Assembly (NCBI GenBank): GCA_026005175.1
Contig: BPKO01000005.1
Span: 212,923 to 276,922 of the forward strand
DNA: 64,000 nt
Source: Candidatus Tectimicrobiota bacterium
Lineage (GTDB): Bacteria; Tectomicrobia; Entotheonellia; Entotheonellales; Entotheonellaceae
Direction: 5' to 3'
Below, piece by piece: positions 55,574 through 64,000 of the stretch (the stretch's first letter is position 1; each line of letters begins with the position of its first letter). A program made the translations under genes and the position numbers. Below the pieces are notes generated by a model. The model was given only the letters and a program-made list of their open reading frames with translations, was not told the DNA's origin and made no database searches.

Positions 55574-55628
55574 GGCGGCCCGCGGGGGCGCGGCGCCGGC
55601 AGACAGCCAGGACGTATGGACATGCCCG

Positions 55629-56774
55629 ATGGCCCAGTTGCCCCATGACCCACCGGTGGCGCCCGCTGCCGCCCAGTACGTGGAGCGGGTGGCCCCCGAG
55701 GCCTGCCTGCGCGTGCGCGGCGAGCTCTCAAGCGCCGCAGGGGCCGAGCTGTACCGCGCGGTGCAGGCGCTGCTCGCCGAGCGCCCCTCCGAAGTGCGCC
55801 TCGACCTGGCGGCGGTGCCGCGCATGGACAGCCTGGGCGGCGCCTGGCTGGTGCGGGTGGCCGACGTGCTGCGCCAGGCCGGCGTCCCCTGGCGCATCGT
55901 TGCGGCCAGCGGGCAAGTGCAGGACTTTCTCCAGCTCATCCGGCCCACGCTGGAGACGCCGCCGCCGCCGCCGCCGCGGCGCCCCGGCTTCTTTGAAACC
56001 CTCGGCGAGGCGGGTTTTGCTGCCCTCGAGGAGGCGCGGGACCTCGTCGAGCTCGCCGTGGATACGATTTACTGGGGGATCCTGGCCCCCCTGGGGGGCC
56101 GCGGGCTGCGCTGGGGCACGCTGATCGAGGAACTGACCGCCATCGGCGTGCGCGCCGTGTTCATCGTGGTGATGATGAACCTGCTCATGGGGCTGGTCAT
56201 CGCCTTGCTGGCCGCGGCGCAGCTGCGCCAGTTTGGCGCCGAGATCTTCGTCGCCGATTTGGTGGGCATCGCCTTTGCCCGCGAGCTGGCGCCCATGATG
56301 ACCGCGATCATCGTGGCGGCGCGCTCGGGCTCGGCCATTGCCGCCGAGCTGGCCACCATGGTGGTGCAGGAAGAAATCGATGCCCTCAAGAGCATGGGCT
56401 TCAATCCCGCGCAGTTTCTCGTGGTGCCCAAGTTCTGGGCCGCCGTGCTGGCCCTGCCGGCCCTCACCCTTCTGGCCATGTTCGCCGGCACCCTGGGCGG
56501 CATGGAGCTGGGGGTCCTGGTGCTGGGCATCAGTCCCCAGGCCTGGCTGCGCCAGACCCTGGCGGCGGTGACCCTGGGCTACGTGCTGCACGGCCTGCTA
56601 AAAAGCGTGGTCTTTGGCGCCACCATCGTCTTTGTGGGGTGCCACAACGGCCTGCGCGTGCGCGGGGGGGCGCAGGGCGTGGGCCGCGCCACCACCCGCG
56701 CCGTGGTCATGGACGTGGTGCTGCTGATCATTCTCGACATGTGCTTTGCGCTGCTCTATGAGTTCGTGGGGTGA
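55629..56774 (+). CDS. mlaE: MlaE-type ABC permease with N-terminal STAS domain
   Basis: The 381-residue protein fuses a STAS-like domain (~15-105, LDLAAVPRMDSLGGAWLVRV) to an MlaE permease (~120-380) with IVAARSGSAIAAELATMVVQ and EEIDALKSMGFNPAQFLVVP, the coupling region, and five hydrophobic helices. In the Mla system the permease moves phospholipids or other lipids with MlaF (ATPase), MlaD (MCE) and a STAS protein MlaB; here the STAS part is built in. It is the first gene of the operon. Confidence 0.93.
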   Translation: MAQLPHDPPVAPAAAQYVERVAPEACLRVRGELSSAAGAELYRAVQALLAERPSEVRLDLAAVPRMDSLGGAWLVRVADVLRQAGVPWRIVAASGQVQDFLQLIRPTLETPPPPPPRRPGFFETLGEAGFAALEEARDLVELAVDTIYWGILAPLGGRGLRWGTLIEELTAIGVRAVFIVVMMNLLMGLVIALLAAAQLRQFGAEIFVADLVGIAFARELAPMMTAIIVAARSGSAIAAELATMVVQEEIDALKSMGFNPAQFLVVPKFWAAVLALPALTLLAMFAGTLGGMELGVLVLGISPQAWLRQTLAAVTLGYVLHGLLKSVVFGATIVFVGCHNGLRVRGGAQGVGRATTRAVVMDVVLLIILDMCFALLYEFVG

Positions 56775-56777
56775 GCC

Positions 56778-57539
56778 ATGACGGTGCTCATCGAAGTCGA
56801 ACACCTCGTCGCGCACTACGGGGAGCGCTGCATCCTGGACGACGTCTCGTTTACCGTGCACGAGGGCGAAATCCTGGTGATTCTTGGCGCCAGCGGCTCG
56901 GGCAAGAGCACCTTGCTCAAGCACATGGTGGGGCTGCTGCGGCCCACCGCCGGCACCGTGCGTTACCACGGCCAGGACCTGATCCACATGGAAGAAGAGG
57001 AGCGGGCGGCCTTGCTCAGGCGCGTGGGCATTTCTTTTCAGTCAGGGGGGCTGTTCAACTCCCTCACCTTGGCCGACAACATCGCCCTGCCCTTGCGGGA
57101 GCACGGCGGCTTTGACGAGGCGACGATCCAGGCGCTGGTGCGCATGAAGCTGAGCCTGGTGGGGCTGGCCGACGCCGGCCACCTGCTGCCCGAGGAGCTC
57201 TCCGGCGGCATGAAAAAGCGGGCCGGGGTGGCGCGGGCCCTGGCCCTCGACCCGGAGATTCTCTTTTTTGACGAACCCTCGGCCGGCCTGGATCCCATCA
57301 CCGCGGCAGGGCTCGACCAGATGATCCTCTCGCTCCGGCGCCTGCTCGGCCTCACCCTGGTGGTGATTACCCACGAGCTTACGTCGATTTACACGCTGGC
57401 CGACCGCGCCTTGATGCTCGATCAGGGCAAGGTGATTTTCCTCGGTTCTCTGGCCGAGGTGCCCCGCAGCACGCATCCCCGCGTGCGGCAGTTCTTCCAG
57501 CGCCAGCCGCCCGCGCGGGCGGTGGCGGCGACGTCCTGA
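56778..57539 (+). CDS. mlaF: MlaF-type ABC ATPase
   Basis: The 253-residue ATPase has Walker A GASGSGKST (about 37-45), the Q-loop in ISFQSGGLFNSLTLADNIAL, the signature ELSGGMKKRAGVARALALDP and Walker B EILFFDEPSAGLDPITAAGL, with the switch His in VVITHELTS. The Mla/Ttg2A-specific SGGMKKR variant supports the assignment. Located three bases after the permease gene. Confidence 0.95.
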   Translation: MTVLIEVEHLVAHYGERCILDDVSFTVHEGEILVILGASGSGKSTLLKHMVGLLRPTAGTVRYHGQDLIHMEEEERAALLRRVGISFQSGGLFNSLTLADNIALPLREHGGFDEATIQALVRMKLSLVGLADAGHLLPEELSGGMKKRAGVARALALDPEILFFDEPSAGLDPITAAGLDQMILSLRRLLGLTLVVITHELTSIYTLADRALMLDQGKVIFLGSLAEVPRSTHPRVRQFFQRQPPARAVAATS

Positions 57540-57553
57540 AAGGAGGGGATCCG

Positions 57554-58593
57554 ATGGCCACGCCGCGGCAAAAAGTCCAGGTGGGCCTCTTTTTAAGCCT
57601 TTGCGCCCTGCTGCTGGTGGGCACCCTGGCGGTGCTTTCGGGCTGGCAGCGCGAAGAGACGGTGCCGTACTTTATCGAGTTTGACGAGACGGTCTCCGGC
57701 CTCTACACCGGCTCGGAAGTGCGCTACCGCGGCGTGCCGGTGGGGCGGGTGGCCGACATCGCGGTGACGCCCCAAAACCGCGTGCGCGTCAAAGTCGACA
57801 TTCGCCCCAGCGCCCTGCGCCTGCGCCAGGGCATGCGCGCCCAGCTCAACCCGGTGGGAATTACCGGCCAGCTCTACATCAACCTCGAAGGCGGCGAGCC
57901 CGGCGGCGAGCCGCTGCCCCCGGGCAGCACCATCCCCGTCCGTGCCTTCGCTCTTTGCCAACCTGTCGGCCGAGCTGCCCACCCTGCTGGCTTCCATCAA
58001 CTCCGTGCTCATGCGGCTGGACGCCGCCCTGGGCGAGGGCGGGCAGATCGTGGGCATCCTCCAGGACATAGAGGGCCTCATCACGGCCCTCAATACCACG
58101 GTTTCCGGGGTGAACACGCAGTCGCAGCAGCTGCTGGCGCAGGTGCAGGCCCCCTGACGGAAAAACGAGGTGCAGGCGCTGCTGCGGGAAGTGACCGCCA
58201 CCGCCCGCGCCGCCCGCCAGCTGCTGGCCCAGACCACCCCCCAGGTGACCGCCTTGCTCGCCCGCGAGCACGCGCACCCTGGCGCACGTCGAGCAGCAAG
58301 TGCAGGGGGCCCTCGACCTTCAGGCCACCAACCGCCGCCTGCAGCAGACCCTGGCGCAGGTGAGCGCGCTGGCGCTGCAGCTGCAGCGCAGCAGCGAGGC
58401 CTTTACCCTTACCCTGGAGCACCTGCAAGGCAGCTCTGCCAACGTGGAGTTCGAGCTGCGCCAGGCGCTGCGCGGCCTGCGCGACACCTTGCAATCGGCC
58501 CAGCGGCTCTTTGACTACCTCGAGCAGGATCCCTCGGCGCTGCTCGTTGGCAAGCGGGCCCCCGGGCGGCTCTACGACGGGCAGCGACGCTGA
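57554..58593 (+). CDS. mlaD: MlaD-type MCE-domain protein (three frameshifts)
   Basis: About 345 residues. ATG 57554 follows AAAGGAGGGG. One N-terminal membrane helix (VGLFLSLCALLLVGTLAVLS), then the MCE domain (ETVSGLYTGSEVRYRGVPVG through VGITGQLYINLEGG) in the first frame. After breaks near 57945, 58155 and 58272 the long helical tail continues (LFANLSAELPTLLASINSVL; QALLREVTATARAARQLLAQ; ALDLQATNRRLQQTLAQVSA), ending at 58593. The parts line up in order as one long-tailed MlaD/PqiB-like substrate-binding protein. Its stop overlaps the lipoprotein start by one base. Confidence 0.82.
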
Positions 58594-59248
58594 TGCGCCG
58601 GCGGGCGATTTGCGGGCTCCTCGTGCTCCTTGGCCTGGGGGGCTGCCTGGGGCGGGCCGCCTTCACGCCGGTGCGCTACTACAGCATCGAGAGCCTGCCG
58701 GCGGCCTTGCCGCCGCCGCCGCGCACCTGGCCGGTGATGCTGGGGGTGCGGCCGTTTACCGCCGCCTCGCGCTACCGCGACCGCATCCTTTACCGCCTCT
58801 CCGAAGTCGAAGTGGGGGTTCTACGAGTACCACCGCTGGGTGGAGCCGCCCGAAGAGATGGTCACCCGCGTCGTCAAAGAGCTGCTGCAGGCCTCGGGGC
58901 TCTTTCGCGAGGTGGTGGCGGCGGCCGACGTGCGCCTGCCGGCCTGGGTACTGAGCGGCGAGGTGCTGCGCTTCGACGAGGTGCGCGACGCGGCAGGCAC
59001 GCACGCCGAGTGCTGGCTGCGGGTGGCCCTGCACCGGGCGCGCGACGAGCGCTTTCTGTGGTCGGCGGTGCTCAGGGGCCGCCGTCCCCCAGGGCGAAGA
59101 AACCCCGGCGGGGCTGGCGCGGGCGATGAGCCGTGCCGTGCAGCAGGCGGTGCTCGACCTCATTGCCCGCCTGGCGCGGCTCGACTTGCCACCGGAGCCA
59201 GAATCGGGTATCGGTAAACCGTCCGCCCCGAGAGGAGGAGCGCCATGA
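58593..59248 (+). CDS. ABC-type transport auxiliary lipoprotein (PqiC/YmbA-like, two frameshifts)
   Basis: About 218 residues. The signal and lipobox (ICGLLVLLGLGGC) show an outer-membrane-type lipoprotein. The body has RYYSIESLPAALPPPPRTWP and VMLGVRPFTAASRYRDRILY, then after a break near 58820 EMVTRVVKELLQASGLFREV and WVLSGEVLRFDEVRDAAGTH. After a second break near 59085 it ends with AMSRAVQQAVLDLIARL and a stop overlapping the next start (ATGA). This is the usual auxiliary component in MCE operons of the Pqi/Let type, and here it completes the system in place of MlaC. Confidence 0.8.
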
Positions 59249-59752
59249 ACGAAGAAGCCAAAAAGACCGCCCTGCGCATGATCCCCTACGGCCTTTACGT
59301 GCTCACCGCCGAAGGCGCCAGCGGCGCGGTGGCCGCCGCCACGGTGAACTGGGTCACCCAGGCCTCCTTCAGCCCGCCGCTGGTCGTCGTGGGGGTCAAA
59401 GCCGACTCGGGCGCCCACGCCCTGATTCGGGGAAAGCGGCAAGTTTGCCCTCAACGTGCTTGGGCAAAGGGCAGCAGGGCATGGCCTTTAACTTTTTCAA
59501 GTCGCACCAGCGGCAGGACAACACCATCGGCGGCGAGCCCTTCGAGTACAGCCCCGCCGGCGTTCCCATTTTGCTCAACACCCCGGGCCCTGGATCGAGT
59601 GCCGGGTCGTGGAGACCGTGGCGCGCGGCGACCACACCATTTTCGTGGCCGAGGTCACCGAAGCCGGGGTGCGCCAGCCCCCGCAGGGGCGCGCCGACGA
59701 AGCCACCCTCTGGCTCAAAGACCTGGGCGAAAAGGTGTTCTACGGCGGCTAG
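59245..59752 (+). CDS. Flavin-reductase-like FMN-binding protein (frameshifted)
   Basis: About 168 residues. The first frame has ALRMIPYGLYVLTAEGASG and VNWVTQASFSPPLVVVGVKA, the split-barrel flavin reductase signature. The central part (QQGMAFNFFKSHQRQDNTIG) and end (WIECRVVETVARGDHTIFVA, then DLGEKVFYGG) lie in other frames after breaks near 59430, 59475 and 59590. These proteins bind FMN and reduce it with NAD(P)H or are rubredoxin-like partners. GGAGG precedes the ATG, which overlaps the lipoprotein stop. Assignment rests on the N-terminal domain and the order of fragments. Confidence 0.75.
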
Positions 59753-60130
59753 CGGCGCTGGGTCTGGCGTGCCGGGGCAGGGCTGACCCAGAAGGGGCGG
59801 CCTCTGGATCATCCCTGACCCAGCGGCGGCCGGCCGCGGCGCCCAAACCCCTTTTGCCGGCGGGCCGGGGTTTGCTGGCATGATCTTTGCTTTGCGGAGG
59901 GAATGCTGCACCATGTTCCCCTCTCACGGCGCGTGAGAGCGTTCCTTCCCGTCCCTGGGAACATGGTGCCAGCGTCTCCAGGCGCTCCATGCCACATGCC
60001 GGTGCGAGCGGGGGTTGCCTTGCGGGCGCCCCGCATGGCATGATAAACGGCGTTCCTCTCCGGTAGCACGCTTTCCTGCGTCAGAGCGATCCGCTGCGCT
60101 TGCATGGGTGAAGCCAGGAGGAAAGGCGCC
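59753..60130. promoter_or_regulatory. Structured intergenic region upstream of proS
   Basis: No gene is evident in these 378 bases, but four inverted-repeat systems are: CGCTGGGTC (59756-59764) with GACCCAGCG (59817-59825), the inner copy GACCCAG (59785-59791) offering an alternative pairing; CAAACCCC/GGGGTTTG (59844-59874); a perfect 13-bp pair (59908-59920 with 59957-59969) enclosing the tight hairpin CTCTCACG-GCG-CGTGAGAG (59921-59939); and CATGCCA/TGGCATG with inner GCGGGG/CCCCGC (59988-60042). No T-box motif or poly-T tract is present. A leader regulating proS or a separate RNA is possible. Confidence 0.45.
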
Positions 60131-61919
60131 ATGCGCATGAGTCGCCTGTTCAGTCAGACCTTGCGGGAGGTGCCCGCCGAGGCCGAGCTGCCCAGCCACC
60201 GCCTGCTGCTCAAGGGGCCGGCCTGGTGCGGCCGTTGGCGGCGGGGATTTACAGCTATTTGCCGCTGGCGCGGCGGGTGCTGACCAAAATCGAGAACATC
60301 ATTCGCGAAGAGATGGACGCCATTGGCGGGCAGGAGATCACCATGCCGGTGGTGCATCCTGCCGAGATCTGGAAAAAAAGCGAGCGCTGGTACCAGGTGG
60401 GGCCGGAGATGGTGCGCTTCAAGGACCGCGGGGGCGCGCGACATGGTGCTGGCCATGACCCACGAAGAGGTGGTGGCAGAACTGGCGCGCCAGGAGATTC
60501 GCTCCTACCGCCAGCTCCCCTGCCTGGTGTACCAGATTCAGACCAAGTTTCGCGACGAGCCGCGCCCCCGCGGCGGGCTGATCCGCGTGCGCGAGTTTAC
60601 CATGAAAGACAGCTACAGCCTGGACGCCGACTGGGAGGGGCTCGACGCCCAGTACCGCGCCCACTACCAGGCCTACTTCAACATTTTCCACCGCTGCGGC
60701 CTGCCGGTCATCGCCGTGCAGTCTGACGTCGGCATGATGGGGGGGCAGATGGCGCACGAGTTCATGTACCTGACGCCCGTTGGCGAAGACACCCTGGTGC
60801 TGTGCGACGCCTGCGGCTATGCCGCCAACCGCCAGGTGGCGCGTGTGCGCAAAGCCGCGCCGCCTGCCGAGGCGCCTTTGCCCATCGAGAAAGTGGCCAC
60901 CCCGGGGGTGACCACCATCGAGGCGCTGGCGGGCTTCCTGAACCTTCCCCCCAGCCGCACCGCCAAGGCCCTCTTTCTGGTCGCCACCTGTGCCGACCCG
61001 GCCCGCCCCGAAAGGGAGCGGCAGCAGCTGGTGTTTGCCGTGGTGCGCGGCGACATGGAGCTCAACGAGACCAAGCTTGCCAACGCCATTGGCGCCACCC
61101 ACCTGCGTCCGGCGCGCGAAGAAGAGATCCGGGCCATCGGCGCCGAACCCGGCTATGCCTCGCCCGTGGGGCTCGAGCTGAAGGACGTGCTGGTGGTCGT
61201 CGACGACCTCATCCCGCAGTCGCCCAACCTGGTGGCCGGCGCCAACGAGCCGGGGTACCACCTCCTGCACACCAACTACGGCCGCGACTACCAGGCCACT
61301 TTGGTGGCCGACATCACCGCGGCGCAAGAGGGCGATGCCTGCCTCAAGTGCGGGGCGCCGCTGCGCACCGCGCGCGGGGTGGAAGTGGGCAACATCTTCA
61401 AGCTGGGCACGCGCTACAGCGAGAAGCTGGGCGCCACCTTTCTTGACCGCGACGGCACCGAAAAGCCGATCGTCATGGGCTCCTACGGCATCGGCAGCGG
61501 GCGGCTGCTTGCTTGCATCGTCGAAGAGCACCACGACGAGCGCGGCATCTGCTTTCCCATCACCGTGGCGCCTTACCACGTCTACTGCGTGGTGATGAGC
61601 CCGCGCGCCCCGGAAGTGGAGCAGGTGGCCGAGCAGCTTTACCGGGAAGCCTGGGCGCAGGGCATCGAGGTGCTCCTCGACGACCGCGACACCACGGCGG
61701 GCGTCAAGTTCAACGACGCCGACCTCATCGGGCTGCCCTTGCGGCTCACCGTCAGTGCCCGCTCGCTGGCCGCCGGCGGGGTAGAGCTCAAGCACCGCCG
61801 GGGCGAGGGAGACCCGCATCGTGGCGGTGAAAGACGTGATTCCGACCCTGCGGCAGGAAATCGAGCAGCTCACCGCGGCCATTCGCGCGCGCGTGGTGCC
61901 GGTGCCGTTTCCCGACTGA
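60131..61919 (+). CDS. proS: Prolyl-tRNA synthetase (frameshifted)
   Basis: About 596 residues of the bacterial type with the editing (INS) insertion. ATG 60131 follows AGGAGGAAAGG. Class II features: [40 protein letters not shown] (motif 2 region), the INS domain ([20 protein letters not shown] through [20 protein letters not shown]), [20 protein letters not shown] (motif 3) and the anticodon domain with [20 protein letters not shown]. Frames break near 60215, 60440 and 61805. The enzyme is essential and normally single-copy, so these breaks are most simply consensus errors. The cognate reaction is proline charging of tRNAPro. Confidence 0.9.
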
Positions 61920-61922
61920 GGC

Positions 61923-62418
61923 TCAGCGGCCGGGAGCCGGCGCAATCGTCGTATCGGGCGCCGCGGGGCGGTGCCGCGCCAGGTACCGCTGCAGGGCCGG
62001 GGTGAGGAGCGCGGGGCGGCGGGCGATGGCCTGCTCGTACTTCTCCACCGCCTCGCGGTGGCGTCCCAGGCGCTCGAGAGCCACCCCCCAGTTGTAATAG
62101 GCCTCTGCCTTGTCGGGGTCAAGGGCCAGGGCCCTGGCGGAACTTGTCGAGGGCCTGCTGCGGCGCCCCGCCGCGCGAGAGGGCCACCCCCCAGTTGATC
62201 CAGGCGTTGACGTGCTGCGGGTCGGCCTCCACCACCTGGGCGAACTTGGCCGCTGCTTCCGCGTAGCGGCCGGCCTGGTAGGCGGCTTTGCCCTCGGCGT
62301 AGAGGCGCGCAAGGGCGTTGGCCTCTGGCGCCGTGGCGGCCGGGGGGCGCGGCGGCGGGGTGCAGGAAAACACCGCCAGCACGAGCGCCACCCCCAGAGC
62401 TATCGTGGCGGTGCGCAT
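61923..62418 (-). CDS. TPR-repeat lipoprotein (one frameshift)
   Basis: About 165 residues. ATG 62418 has AAGGAGG eight bases upstream; signal and lipobox are in TIALGVALVLAVFSC. TPR units: AEGKAAYQAGRYAEAAAKFA, HVNAWINWGVALSRGGAPQQ, and after a frame break near 62140 DKAEAYYNWGVALERLGRHR. The tail is Pro/Ala-rich. It is probably a periplasmic scaffold; partner unknown. It converges on proS with three bases between the stops. Confidence 0.8.
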
Positions 62419-62487
62419 GGCGTGCCTCCTTTTTTCGAGCTTAGCCGGTGGCGGCGCGCCGCGCAAGCGGTGTGCCCCGGCGGGGGC

Positions 62488-62835
62488 TTACTTGGCGGCG
62501 ATCACCGTCATTTCCACCCGCAGCTCGGGCCGCGCCAGCCTGGCCTGCACGGTGGTGCGCGCCGGCGGGTTGGCCGGATCGATCCAGGCGTCCCACACCG
62601 CGTTCATAGCCGCAAAGTCCCGGATATCAGCCAGATACACCGTGGTTGCCAGGATTTTGGACTTGCTGCTGCCGGCCTCTTGCAGCAGCCGCTCGATTTT
62701 GCCCAGCACCTCGCGCGTCTGGGCGGCGGTGTCGCCCTCTGGCCGCTCGGCCACCTGCCCGGCGAGGTAAATCGTGTTGCCGTGGATCACGAGCTGGCTC
62801 ATGCGCGGTCCGGTGTGGCGGCGCTCGATATCCAT
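62488..62835 (-). CDS. ridA: RidA-family enamine/imine deaminase
   Basis: The 115-residue protein has the YjgF/RidA fold signatures: NTIYLAGQVAERPEGDTAAQ, LGKIERLLQEAGSSKSKILA, and the substrate-binding Arg in RTTVQARLARPELRVEMTVI. Archetypal members hydrolyse reactive 2-aminoacrylate; other subgroups differ, and this one may have another substrate. GGAGGAG precedes ATG 62835. It lies between the TPR lipoprotein (same strand, 69 bases) and the IS element, whose left boundary must be close to 62840-62880. Confidence 0.9.
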   Translation of the reverse strand: MDIERRHTGPRMSQLVIHGNTIYLAGQVAERPEGDTAAQTREVLGKIERLLQEAGSSKSKILATTVYLADIRDFAAMNAVWDAWIDPANPPARTTVQARLARPELRVEMTVIAAK

Positions 62836-62879
62836 GCGGGCTCCTCCATGCCTGAGGGTCGGCAGCGCTTAGTGCATGT

Positions 62880-63485
62880 TCAAGCGACCTTTTGGGGCAT
62901 AACCAGATGATCCTCCGGATCACATCCATAGTAGGCATAGACACGGGATTCCAGCTCGTCCGCACCCAACAGGCGCTCAGCTTCCGACACGGCCCGCTTG
63001 CCATGCACCCATTTGGCCTCGATCGGGTTGAGCCAGGGACTTTTCACCGGCAGGTTAAAGGCCACGATCCGGGCTCCCTCGCCGGTCGCTTTCACCTTGC
63101 GGTTGTGCTCACGCAGCCAGCTGCGCACCGCCTGACTGACGTGCCACGAGGCATTGTCCCAGATCAGGACCAAGGCCTCGATACCTTGTTGCCTCAGACG
63201 CTGCGAGCACCAAGCCAAAAAGTCGATGGTCACGGCGCTCACCGGACGCCCTTGAACGAAGCGAAGCCGCATCTGCCCCTGGGGCTCCCGGCCATGACAG
63301 AGCCAAAGCCCGTAACACGCCAAGGCCTTGGGATCTGGGTCGCCTTTGGGACGCTGGAGGTCATACAGCCGGGGCGGCTCCCCGGCCTCGACCCAGCGGT
63401 GCTGCTCGGGCTGGGCCAGGCGACTCCACCAGACTTCATCGCCAAAGCCCACGGCCCACGAGGGCCGACGCTGCGCCAAACGCAT
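62880..63485 (-). CDS. IS630-family transposase, catalytic half (orfB)
   Basis: The 201-residue frame carries the DDE catalytic triad: Asp in VGFGDEVWWS, Asp in LVLIWDNASWHVS and Glu in SPWLNPIEAKWVHGKR, with the IS630-type PKG DPDPK insert. Its ATG (63485) is inside the stop of orfA (TAATG), but the frame is open upstream and is joined to orfA by a -1 shift at A-AAA-AAC (63506-63500), giving a fusion of about 360 residues. Alone, this part would lack the DNA-binding half. Confidence 0.9.
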   Translation of the reverse strand: MRLAQRRPSWAVGFGDEVWWSRLAQPEQHRWVEAGEPPRLYDLQRPKGDPDPKALACYGLWLCHGREPQGQMRLRFVQGRPVSAVTIDFLAWCSQRLRQQGIEALVLIWDNASWHVSQAVRSWLREHNRKVKATGEGARIVAFNLPVKSPWLNPIEAKWVHGKRAVSEAERLLGADELESRVYAYYGCDPEDHLVMPQKVA

Positions 63486-63976
63486 TAGGCGATCGCGCCG
63501 TTTTTTTTCCGTTGGTAGGCCGGATCGGGACTGGTCATCCAGTGTTTGGCCCGTTTCCAGCGGCCACCGAGCCGGGCGATGGCGGCACGAATGGTTTCGT
63601 AGCTGACGCGACGCGGGGTGATGCCCTGGGCAAAGCAGACCTCGGCTGCCAGCTCGAGCGTCCAGACGCTGGTGTCTTTGCCAAAGGCACGCGGACTCTG
63701 GTGCAAGAGGGCCCGCAACTGTTCGAGACGCTCGGCATTGAAGACGGCCTGCGTGGTGTGCGGCCTGGAGGATTTGGGTTGGAGGGCGGCAAGCCCCCGA
63801 CGGTGGAAGTCGTGGATGGCATTTCGCACGGTCTGCTCGTTGCAGCGTAAGGTCTTGGCAATGGCCGGGACATGCACGCCGTCGGCGCTCAAAAGGAGAA
63901 TGTGACAGCGGCGAACGGTAAAGCCATTGGAGGACCGCAGCCCGGCTTTGAGGGCTGCCCGTTCGGGGTCCTCCAA
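63485..63976 (-). CDS. IS630-family transposase, N-terminal DNA-binding half (orfA)
   Basis: The 163-residue frame has two helix-turn-helix regions typical of IS630 (LLSADGVHVPAIAKTLRCNE and NAIHDFHRRGLAALQPKSSR; then WTLELAAEVCFAQGITPRRV and YETIRAAIARLGGRWKRAKH). It ends in QRKKNGAIA after an eight-A run. Its start ATG 63976 lies close to the window end, so the upstream promoter and inverted repeat are not visible. Confidence 0.88.
   Translation of the reverse strand: MEDPERAALKAGLRSSNGFTVRRCHILLLSADGVHVPAIAKTLRCNEQTVRNAIHDFHRRGLAALQPKSSRPHTTQAVFNAERLEQLRALLHQSPRAFGKDTSVWTLELAAEVCFAQGITPRRVSYETIRAAIARLGGRWKRAKHWMTSPDPAYQRKKNGAIA
63500..63506 (-). other. -1 programmed frameshift slippery heptamer A-AAA-AAC
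   Basis: On the minus strand the zero-frame codons are AAA AAC preceded by A, within a run of eight A. Re-reading from the C of AAC gives a frame that runs without interruption into orfB. The layout is that of a standard bacterial IS slippery site. Confidence 0.7.
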
Positions 63977-64000
63977 GGGTCGGATAAAGAGTGGTGCTTG

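Larger units (their letters stand above)
62840..64000 (-). mobile_element. IS630-family insertion sequence, cut by the window edge
   Basis: Two overlapping transposase frames (63485-63976 and 62880-63485) on the minus strand with DDE motifs and a slippery site. Terminal inverted repeats could not be paired because the other end lies beyond 64000; the boundary near 62840-62880 is an estimate. IS630 elements normally insert at TA. Confidence 0.75.

Noticed and set aside
59753..60130. T-box riboswitch for proS
   Set aside because: The conserved T-box sequence and a terminator/antiterminator with T-run are not present.

Overview
The window is about two-thirds G+C over most of its length and comes from a Gram-negative (diderm) bacterium. 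It carries a complete Tol-Pal locus, an Mla/MCE-type lipid transport operon, several outer-membrane-type lipoproteins and a periplasmic c-type cytochrome. A luciferase-like oxidoreductase of a type often F420-dependent, family III CoA-transferase debris, an orphan xanthine-dehydrogenase-type large subunit and several SDR enzymes would fit an uncultivated high-GC lineage (Tectomicrobia-, Rokubacteria-, Binatota- or Deltaproteobacteria-like). Taxonomy cannot be fixed from the sequence alone. Promoters resemble sigma70 (TTGACA/TTGTCA, 17 nt, TATATT/TAGAAT/TACAGT).

Layout. 0-10.8 kb holds a partial glycogen-debranching enzyme (minus), an SDR, a strongly predicted stand-alone structured RNA with its own promoter and terminator (2853-3097), a SprT-like metalloprotein, a queuosine-precursor transporter, an unknown protein, a MerR/B12-domain regulator directly followed by a fused AccA-AccD-type carboxyltransferase, a small unknown protein and hisD. 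10.8-23.0 kb is one long co-directional operon of Bat/aerotolerance type: DUF4175 membrane protein, TPR/Peptidase-MA lipoprotein-like protein, MoxR ATPase, DUF58, BatA-like, DUF4159 and a VWA/GATase-like membrane protein. 23.0-29.5 kb has a cyclase-family hydrolase, a small XRE-type HTH protein, a cytochrome c and tolQ-tolR-tolA-tolB-pal-cpoB (minus). 29.5-35.6 kb has threonine synthase, a small membrane protein, a lipoprotein resembling the prodomain of the adjacent secreted subtilisin-like protease, a YgiM-type SH3/anchor protein and a second SDR. 35.6-38.3 kb encodes a hybrid histidine kinase whose sensor half is strikingly AT-rich. 38.6-44.8 kb encodes a fatty acyl-AMP ligase plus a single-module NRPS (carrier-C-A-carrier-TE) whose A-domain code reads as beta-alanine. 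45.2-54.6 kb has an internally deleted CoA-transferase, a Gfo/Idh/MocA oxidoreductase, an M16 peptidase, the molybdopterin subunit, an SLC13-type transporter and a beta-helix protein. 54.7-62.9 kb has the luciferase-like oxidoreductase, the Mla operon, a flavin reductase, a highly structured intergenic region, proS, a TPR lipoprotein and RidA. The right edge is an IS630-family element with a -1 slippery site.

More than twenty genes or gene segments show simple frameshifts, including the essential proS, with about twelve between 57.9 and 62.2 kb. I read these mainly as consensus indel errors and describe the affected genes as single CDS, saying where the frame breaks. The strongest biological leads are the FAAL/beta-alanine NRPS pair, the stand-alone structured RNA, the chimeric histidine kinase, the prodomain/protease pair and the structured leader region upstream of proS.
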